Shown here: piece by piece, positions 12,973 through 17,940 of the stretch
How positions within the stretch are numbered: position 1 is the first letter of the stretch
Layout of the letters: the number at the start of each line of letters is the position of its first letter
Assembly: GCA_964455095.1 (NCBI GenBank)
Contig: CAYVUV010000403.1
Span: 1 to 17,940, forward strand
DNA from: CAYVUV01 sp964455095
GTDB taxonomy: Bacteria; Desulfobacterota; Binatia; HRBIN30; CADEER01
Length of the DNA: 17,940 nucleotides
Direction of reading: 5' to 3'
The notes under the pieces: generated by a model
Told to the model about the DNA's origin: nothing
The model's input: only the letters and a program-made list of their open reading frames with translations
The model's database searches: none
Translations under genes and position numbers: made by a program

Positions 12973-14981
12973 GCTCGGGCATGCTGTCGCGCGCGGCGCT
13001 GGCGGGGCGCGAGCCGCGCGCGCTCGGCGCCGGCGCGCTGCGTTTGCGCGGGCTCGAGCTGTCGCCGATCAAGGCCATCGAGCTGCAAGTCAGCCGTATT
13101 CCGGGCGTGGTGTCGCTGGCGCAGGGCATTCCCAGCTTCGACACGCCCGAGCCGATCAAGCGCTTCGTGCAGGAGCGCATCGCCGAGGGCGTCTGCGCGC
13201 GCTACTCGGTGACGCCTGGCTTGCCGCGGCTGCGCGAGGCGATCGCCGAGTCGCTGCAGAAAGACGGCATGCGCTACGACCCCGACGGCGAGATCATCGT
13301 CACCGTCGGTTCGATCGAGGCCATCGCCGCGACGCTGCTGGCGCTGATCGATCCCGGCGACGAGGTGTTGGTCGTGTCGCCGACCTACGCGTCGTATCTG
13401 CCCGCGATCCAGATCGCCGGCGGCGTGCCGCGTTTCGTCGCGCTCGACGAAGACGCCAACTTCGACCTCGATCCCGACGCCATCGCCGCGGCTGCGGGGC
13501 GGCGCACGCGCGCGCTGCTGCTGTGCAATCCGAACAACCCCACCGGCACCGTGTTCTCGCGCGCCCAGACGCAGCGCATGCTGGAGGTCGCCGAGCGGCA
13601 CGACCTGATCGTCATCACCGATGAAGTGTACAAGGACTTCGTCTACGGCAGCGAGCGCGTGTACAGCGCCGCGCTCGACGCGGCGGCGCGCGATCGCGTC
13701 ATCCGCGTCTGTTCGTTCTCGAAGGCGTACGGCATGACCGGCTGGCGGGTGGGCTTTCTGCACGGACCGGCGGCGCGCGTCGCCGAGGTGTTGAAGGTGC
13801 ACGACGCGCTGGTGACCTGCGCGCCGGTGGTGTCGCAATACGCCGCGCTGGCCGCCCTCGAGCTCGGCGCGCCGTTCATCGCCGAGTTCCGCGCCGAGTT
13901 CCGCCGCCGCCGCGATCACATCATCGAGCGCCTCGACCGCCTGCCGCACGTCTTCGACTACCAGAAGCCCAACGCGTCGTATTTCGTCTTTCCGCGCGTC
14001 AAGGACACGGTTCCCCTGGCGCGCGATTCGCGCCAGCTGGCCGAGGTGCTGCTGCGCGACGCCCGCGTCGCGGCGGTGCCGGGCATCGCCTTCGGCCCGA
14101 CCGGAGAAGCGCATCTGCGCCTGTGCTACGCGCGCCCGGCCGAGGACATCGACATCGCCTTCGACCGCCTCGATGACTACTTCGCCGGCCGGCCGCAGCG
14201 CAGCACGGTCGTGCCGGTGCACCCCGTGCCGCCGGCGGGCGACGCGCGCCTGCGCCGCGTCGGCACCGCCGTGCTGCGCCACCTCGCCCGCGCCCGCCTG
14301 GCGCGGCAGCGCCCGCGCGTCGTCGCCATCACCGGCAGCCAGGGCAAGACGGTGGTCAAGCGCGCCCTGCAGGAGCTGCTCGCGCGTCGCTTTCGCGTCC
14401 GCGCCAACCCGCTCTCGTACAACACGGCGATCGGCGTGCCGCTGGCGATCCTGGGCTGCGAGCCCGACGGCGGGGGCTCGCTGGCGCGCGCGCGCGGATT
14501 GCTGGACTGCGTCTGGGCAGCGTACGGCGAGCGCGAGCCGGTCGATGTCATGGTGCTCGAGCTCGGCGTGCGCCAGCCGGGCGACATGCGCGCCCACCTC
14601 GACCTGGTGCGCCCGGACATTGCCATTGTCACGCCCCTGGTGCCGAGCTTCAGCGAAGACTCCGACGCGCTGGCGGCGCTGCGCGCCGAGATCGCCACGC
14701 TGTGCGCCGGCGACGGAGCCGCGCGCACCCTGCTGCTCTGCGGCGACGATCCGGCGCTCGCCGATCTGGCCGCGCTGACGCCGGGCGCCAGCGTCTTCGG
14801 CAGCGCCGACATCGAGGCGAGCAGCGCCGGGCTGACGCTGCGCATCGACGGCGAGCCCTGGCCGGTCGCGCGCGACACCGTCGGCGCCAGCGGCCGCTGG
14901 GCCCTCTCGGTCGCCGTGCGCGTCGGCCGCCTGCTCGGCCTGAGCGACGCCGAGCTGCGCAGCTTCCTCGACGCCACGTGA
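12969..14981 (+). CDS. Fusion: class I PLP aminotransferase plus MurF-like ATPase module
   Basis: One continuous 670-residue frame joins two enzymes. Residues 25-405 form a class I aminotransferase: YSVTPGLPRLREAI, NPNNPTG (187-193), ITDEVY with D218, the PLP lysine K252 in SFSKAYGMTGWRVGF, and R384 for the substrate carboxylate. After a basic linker (about 406-447), residues 450-670 resemble the central ATP-binding domain of MurF-type ligases: P-loop TGSQGKT (455-461), NPLSYNTAIGVPLAILG (480-496), VMVLELGVRQPGDM (527-540), RPDIAIVTPL (548-557), and LLLCGDDPALA. The usual HN motif near the end of this domain reads GASGRWA, and no separate C-terminal Mur domain follows. The ATG overlaps the preceding stop. 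The protein may make an amino compound and then an amide or phosphorylated intermediate from it; the substrates are unknown. Both domain assignments are strong; the joint function is not known to me. Confidence 0.88.
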   Translation: MSSGMLSRAALAGREPRALGAGALRLRGLELSPIKAIELQVSRIPGVVSLAQGIPSFDTPEPIKRFVQERIAEGVCARYSVTPGLPRLREAIAESLQKDGMRYDPDGEIIVTVGSIEAIAATLLALIDPGDEVLVVSPTYASYLPAIQIAGGVPRFVALDEDANFDLDPDAIAAAAGRRTRALLLCNPNNPTGTVFSRAQTQRMLEVAERHDLIVITDEVYKDFVYGSERVYSAALDAAARDRVIRVCSFSKAYGMTGWRVGFLHGPAARVAEVLKVHDALVTCAPVVSQYAALAALELGAPFIAEFRAEFRRRRDHIIERLDRLPHVFDYQKPNASYFVFPRVKDTVPLARDSRQLAEVLLRDARVAAVPGIAFGPTGEAHLRLCYARPAEDIDIAFDRLDDYFAGRPQRSTVVPVHPVPPAGDARLRRVGTAVLRHLARARLARQRPRVVAITGSQGKTVVKRALQELLARRFRVRANPLSYNTAIGVPLAILGCEPDGGGSLARARGLLDCVWAAYGEREPVDVMVLELGVRQPGDMRAHLDLVRPDIAIVTPLVPSFSEDSDALAALRAEIATLCAGDGAARTLLLCGDDPALADLAALTPGASVFGSADIEASSAGLTLRIDGEPWPVARDTVGASGRWALSVAVRVGRLLGLSDAELRSFLDAT

Positions 14982-15024
14982 CTGCTGCTCCCGCGCCTAT
15001 TCCTTTCTGGACATTCAGTGCTCA

Positions 15025-15093
15025 GCTTCGCGTCTTCGCGCCTTCGCGTGAGACTCTTCTTCTGACTCACACGAAGCCGCGAAGCCGCGAAGG
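15025..15093. repeat. Palindromic repeat family F
   Basis: The left arm is three TTCGCG-based steps ending in GTGAG (15025-15051). The right arm (15066-15093) is the imperfect reverse complement, CTCACACGAAG then CCGCGAAG repeats. The loop is 14 nt. It lies 43 bp after the fusion gene and may mark the end of that transcript. The remainder of 14982-15216 shows nothing else recognisable. Confidence 0.8.
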
Positions 15094-15216
15094 GATTGCG
15101 GACTGTCTCGAAGGGTTCGGATGAATTCCCGAACGTCTGCGTTGCCAGGGGCCAATCCCTTGCCAAGCCAGCGCGGGCCGGCTACGAGAACGGCTCCACT
15201 CAGCGACGGAGGAGCC

Positions 15217-15696
15217 ATGCAATTGAATCGACGCATTCGCCGCGCAGTGCTGTTGGGTTGGGTGTTCGCGCTCGGCGCGCTGTTGCCGACCGCGGCCCAT
15301 GCCGGCGGTGACTGGAACGACAAGGGGATCGCCTGGAAGCCGTACGAAGCCGGCCTGGCAGAGGCGAAGTCGTCGAAGAAGCCCGTGCTGCTGATCTTCT
15401 ACACGGAGTGGTGCCCGCACTGCACGAACTACAGCAAGAACTTCCACGACCCCAAGGTCGTCGAGCAGGCGAAGAAGTTCGTCATGATCCGCGTCGACAA
15501 CGACAAGGACAAGGAGCTGAGCGGAAAGTTCGCGCCGGACGGAAAGTACATCCCGCGCACGTTCTTTCTGACGTCGGCCGGTGTGCTCGACCCCGACCTG
15601 CACGCCCCGCGCGACCAGTACAAGTACTTCTACGACGAGAGCAATCCGGCCTCGGTGCTGGCGGCGATGGACGCGGCACTGGCCAAGTTGAAGTAG
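15217..15696 (+). CDS. Secreted thioredoxin-fold protein, ERp18/AGR-like
   Basis: This 159-residue precursor has a clear signal peptide (LNRRIRR, hydrophobic VLLGWVFALGALL, cleavage after AHA at about residue 29), so it acts outside the cytoplasm. The thioredoxin active site is TEWCPHC with C66 and C69, and the cis-proline is P113 in DGKYIPRTFFL. The order GIAWKPYEAGLAEA, then WCxxC, then FAPDGKYIPR, then DQYKYFY closely follows animal ERp18 (TXNDC12) and anterior-gradient proteins, rather than cytoplasmic thioredoxin or DsbA. It probably reduces or isomerises disulfides in the periplasm. The start is set by GGAGGAG just before the ATG and by the signal peptide; a longer reading from 15121 would bury the signal. 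No partner gene is adjacent. Confidence 0.88.
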   Translation: MQLNRRIRRAVLLGWVFALGALLPTAAHAGGDWNDKGIAWKPYEAGLAEAKSSKKPVLLIFYTEWCPHCTNYSKNFHDPKVVEQAKKFVMIRVDNDKDKELSGKFAPDGKYIPRTFFLTSAGVLDPDLHAPRDQYKYFYDESNPASVLAAMDAALAKLK

Positions 15697-15709
15697 CTGC
15701 GTCGCGCTT

Positions 15710-15726
15710 CCCCTTGGATAAAGGGG
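15710..15726. repeat. Short hairpin after the thioredoxin-like gene
   Basis: A 6-bp stem, CCCCTT and AAGGGG, encloses the loop GGATA, 14 bp beyond the stop codon. It may be a fragment of the family E repeat or a weak terminator; no T-tract follows. Confidence 0.4.
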
Positions 15727-15774
15727 GCGATTTGCCCGGCAATTGGTGGTGTCGCGTTCCTCTCCGTCAGATTT

Positions 15775-15871
15775 CCCCCCTCCTTTCCAAGGAGGGGGTC
15801 CGGGGGAGGTTGATCTGGCCTACCCCTCAAACTGAACCTCCCCTAACCCCTCCTTGGAAAGGAGGGGGACC
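15775..15871. repeat. Palindromic repeat family E, copy 2, at a convergent gene junction
   Basis: The left arm (15775-15811) is CCCCCCTCCTTTCCAAGGAG then GGTCCGGGGGAGGTT. The right arm (15835-15871) reverses it with AACCTCCCCTAACCC then TCCTTGGAAAGGAGGGGG. A 23-nt AT-richer centre separates them. It ends 11 bp before the stop of the minus-strand gene at 15883, so it lies between convergent genes exactly as copy 1 does. Confidence 0.85.
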
Positions 15872-15882
15872 GGAGGTCGGAG

Positions 15883-16356
15883 CTACTCCCCGCCGGGGAA
15901 GAAGATGGCGTCCTGCTCGCTGCGGTAGGTCTCGATCTCCGCGCCGTCGGGGCCCGGCTTCCACATGCGGAAGCGAAAGCGCACGTGCAGCGAGCCGCGC
16001 AGGCGGCGGGTGCGGGCGATGTCGACGCGGGTGAAGAAGCGCTCGCCGAGCAGCACCGGGGCGGAGAAGCGGGCGTCGGTGATGCGCACGCCGTGACCGC
16101 GCCAGCCGGCTTCGATCAGGCCGTGGCGGCGCAGCGCCAGCATCCCCGCCTGGCCGGTCAGGGCGATGACCAGCTCGCCGGGCAAATGATGCGGCCAGCG
16201 CGGCGTGACGCGCTGATCGGCGACGCCGGGATCGTCGCGCGTGACCGTCTTGACGAACACACAGGTACCCTCGTCCTCGCCGACCAGCGCGTCGAAGTGG
16301 ACCGGCGACTGGCACAGCCGGTCGAGCGCTTCGCGCGCCACTGATACCTCGCGCAT
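15883..16356 (-). CDS. Hotdog-fold protein, thioesterase- or dehydratase-like
   Basis: This 157-residue protein has a hotdog-like pattern. PHHLPGELVIALTGQAGMLAL (55-75, in two parts PHHLPGELVI and ALTGQAGMLAL) resembles the central helix of FabZ and related thioesterases. It is followed by strands GHGVRITDARFSAPVLLGE and RLRGSLHVRFRFRMWKPG. The Glu that serves in FabZ catalysis is not seen at the matching place, so a thioesterase or a non-FabZ hydratase role is more likely. It lies 23 bp downstream of the acyl-CoA synthetase on the same strand and probably shares its transcript, suggesting action on the acyl-CoA made there. ATG 16356 is taken as start, with no strong ribosome binding site. 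Confidence 0.75.
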   Translation of the reverse strand: MREVSVAREALDRLCQSPVHFDALVGEDEGTCVFVKTVTRDDPGVADQRVTPRWPHHLPGELVIALTGQAGMLALRRHGLIEAGWRGHGVRITDARFSAPVLLGERFFTRVDIARTRRLRGSLHVRFRFRMWKPGPDGAEIETYRSEQDAIFFPGGE

Positions 16357-16379
16357 CGACGGCCCGCGGGTCGGCGGCC

Positions 16380-17940
16380 TCAGCGATCGAGCAATTCGAG
16401 CTTCTCGCGCGCCGCGAACTCGGCGCGCAGGGCTTCGTAATCCTGTGCCGTCAGCGGGCGGTAGGTAGTGTCGCCGCGCCGGCGCCAGTAGATCTGCTCA
16501 TCGGGCAGGCGGTGGCGGTCGAAGTGCGTTTGCTTGAGGTTGCGCACCAGGACCTTCTGCGTCTGCGTGTACTCGAAGTCTTCGATCACGCGCACGAAGT
16601 CGGGCACCCACTTGCGGTCCATGCTGCCGCCGCTGACCTGCGCCTCGCACCAATCGAAGAATTCCTGCGGGTCGAAGGCGGCGCCGGCGCGCAGCTTCAT
16701 CGCCGCCATCACCAGCTCGTCCGACACTGAGCACGGCACGCCGTAGGCCACCGCCAGCGCGACGTCGGGGTGCTCGGAGATCAGCCGCCCGACCTGCCCG
16801 GCGGAGAAGTTCTCGCCGTCCTTGCGGATCCAATCGTCGGTGCGCCCGTCGAAGAAGAGGTAGCGCGCGCCGTTGCGGATCAGCACGTGGCCGAGGTCGC
16901 CGGAGTGGTAGATGCCGTCGCGGTATTTCTGCGAGGTGGCGCCGGCGTTGTCGAAATAGCCCTGGAACAAGCCGGTGTCGGGAGCGACGCGCGTGATCTC
17001 GCCGACGCAGTCCTCGTAGTTCAACAGCTTGCCGTCGGCGCCGAGCTCGGCGGGCGGGCACTCTTCGCCTTTGTGGTTCAGGATCTTCACCGCCGCGTCG
17101 GTGATCTCGCCGACGCTGCCGCGCGGATCGCCCTTGCGGCGGAAGGTGCTGATGGCCGCCTCGGTGGAGCCGTAGAGCTCGAACATGTCTTCGAGCCCCA
17201 TCCAGCGCATGAACTTGTCGATGTCGGGCGGCGCGGCGCCGTTGCCGACCGCGTAGCGCATCTTGTTGCGCGGGTTGTTCGTCACCTCGGCGGCGATGCG
17301 CGCTTCGTCGCCGCCGTACTCGCGCTCGATGGCCGCCAGCACGTAGTGCACCGGCTCGCCGACGTAGTTCCAGTAAGTGACGCCGTAGCGCAGCACGTCG
17401 GGCACGAACAGACTGGCGCTGAAGCGCTCGCGCAATCCCATCGCGCCGCCGACCCACAGCGCCGGCATGAAGCCGACGAACATGCTGTTGGAGTGAAACA
17501 GCGGCATGCAGCCGTAGCCGACGTCCTCGTGCGTCAGGCCGAGGTTCGACGAGACGGCGAAGCCGGTCATGCACAGCTTCATGTGGTTGTTGTTGATGCC
17601 CTTGGGCAGCCCGGTGGTGCCGGAGGTGTAGATGACCATCAGGTTGCGGTCGGGCGTCACGTCGACGCCCGGGGTGTCGAGCGAGACGCCGTCGGCGGCG
17701 ATCTCGGCGGCCAGCGCGGCGCGCAGGTCCGCGCCCGCCGACACGCCTCCCGCCCCCTGCGTCGACAGCACCAGCACGTTTTCCGGTGCCAGGTGGCGCA
17801 GCTCGTCGCGGACCCGGTCGACCTCACCGAGCAGCTTCTCGTCGACCACCAGCACCCGGGCGCGCGATTGGTTGAGCACGCCGGCGAGCACCTCGCCGCG
17901 CAGGCCGGTGTTGATGCCGAACAGGGTCAGGCCGCCGTAG
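16380..17940 (-). CDS. FATP/FadD6-type acyl-CoA synthetase, 5' end beyond the window
   Basis: The visible part is 519 residues of an AMP-forming acyl-CoA synthetase. The frame stays open to the window edge: upstream of the GTG at 17891 it reads GLTLFGINTGLRGEVLAGVL, a conserved family segment, so that GTG is internal and the true start lies outside. Motifs are LMVIYTSGTTGLPKGINNNH (ATP-binding), MFELYGSTEA, YHSGDLGHVLIRNG, FFDGRTDDWIRKDGENFSAG and a C-terminal EYTQTQKVLVR with the probable catalytic Lys. The GRTDDWIRKDGENFSAGQV region is typical of fatty-acid-transport-type very-long-chain synthetases. It is followed at 23 bp by the hotdog gene. It differs clearly from the ligase at 8946, so the two probably use different acids. 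Confidence 0.92.
   Translation of the reverse strand, partial: YGGLTLFGINTGLRGEVLAGVLNQSRARVLVVDEKLLGEVDRVRDELRHLAPENVLVLSTQGAGGVSAGADLRAALAAEIAADGVSLDTPGVDVTPDRNLMVIYTSGTTGLPKGINNNHMKLCMTGFAVSSNLGLTHEDVGYGCMPLFHSNSMFVGFMPALWVGGAMGLRERFSASLFVPDVLRYGVTYWNYVGEPVHYVLAAIEREYGGDEARIAAEVTNNPRNKMRYAVGNGAAPPDIDKFMRWMGLEDMFELYGSTEAAISTFRRKGDPRGSVGEITDAAVKILNHKGEECPPAELGADGKLLNYEDCVGEITRVAPDTGLFQGYFDNAGATSQKYRDGIYHSGDLGHVLIRNGARYLFFDGRTDDWIRKDGENFSAGQVGRLISEHPDVALAVAYGVPCSVSDELVMAAMKLRAGAAFDPQEFFDWCEAQVSGGSMDRKWVPDFVRVIEDFEYTQTQKVLVRNLKQTHFDRHRLPDEQIYWRRRGDTTYRPLTAQDYEALRAEFAAREKLELLDR

Noticed and set aside
12882..14597. A 571-residue minus-strand open frame opposite the aminotransferase-Mur fusion.
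   Set aside because: The plus strand carries complete motifs of two enzyme families; the minus frame has shadow composition and no recognisable domain.
15121..15216. A 32-residue upstream extension of the thioredoxin-like protein.
   Set aside because: It would place the signal peptide inside the protein; the ATG at 15217 has GGAGGAG just upstream.
17889..17891. GTG at 17891 as the start of the minus-strand acyl-CoA synthetase.
   Set aside because: The frame continues without a stop to the window edge and the upstream residues (FGINTGLRGE) are conserved in the family, so the start is outside the window.

Overview
The window is a high-GC stretch (roughly two thirds G+C or more by eye). Genes are densely packed on both strands and separated by short intergenic gaps full of palindromic repeats. 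The gene content (paired acyl-CoA dehydrogenases, two acyl-CoA synthetases, a hotdog-fold protein, three major facilitator transporters) and the many dispersed hairpin repeats suggest an uncultivated soil or groundwater bacterium of the old 'Deltaproteobacteria' type, such as Candidatus Binatota. That placement is inference: the window has no rRNA or other marker gene.

Layout. (1) 104-1837 is a complete IS1182-family insertion sequence on the minus strand. It splits a dispersed repeat (family A), with a 4-bp target duplication. (2) 1958-4310 encodes two adjacent acyl-CoA dehydrogenase subunits with complementary sequence losses, as in heterotetrameric steroid or side-chain acyl-CoA dehydrogenases. 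(3) 4460-5773 is an MFS transporter with both ends embedded in repeats. (4) 5863-6540 (minus) and 6695-7090 (plus) are divergent NTF2/SnoaL-like genes; the first carries a histone-H1-like Lys/Ala tail. (5) 7302-8510 is a second MFS transporter. (6) 8511-8945 is a non-coding repeat cluster, followed by a GTG-started acyl-CoA synthetase at 8946-10565. (7) 10566-11102 is another repeat cluster, including a possible 219-bp MITE-like insertion. (8) 11103-14981 is a tight three-gene unit: fosmidomycin-resistance-type MFS, histidine phosphatase, and an aminotransferase fused to a MurF-like ATPase module. (9) 15217-15696 is a secreted thioredoxin-fold protein resembling the ERp18/AGR family. (10) 15883-17940 (minus) is a hotdog-fold gene downstream of a FATP-type acyl-CoA synthetase that runs off the window edge.

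How the genes may work together. The lipid-type genes can activate carboxylic acids to CoA thioesters (two ligases), desaturate them (dehydrogenase pair) and hydrolyse or hydrate them (hotdog protein), which suggests catabolism of a steroid-like or other bulky carboxylic acid. The three-gene unit at 11103-14981 is the least ordinary part. A transaminase joined to a divergent Mur-ligase-type module, translationally coupled to a phosphatase and a drug-type exporter, could make and export a small amino-acid conjugate. That function is hypothesis only.

At least six repeat families (called A to F here) fill the gaps. Both E copies sit at convergent gene junctions, while the others lie between co-directional genes.
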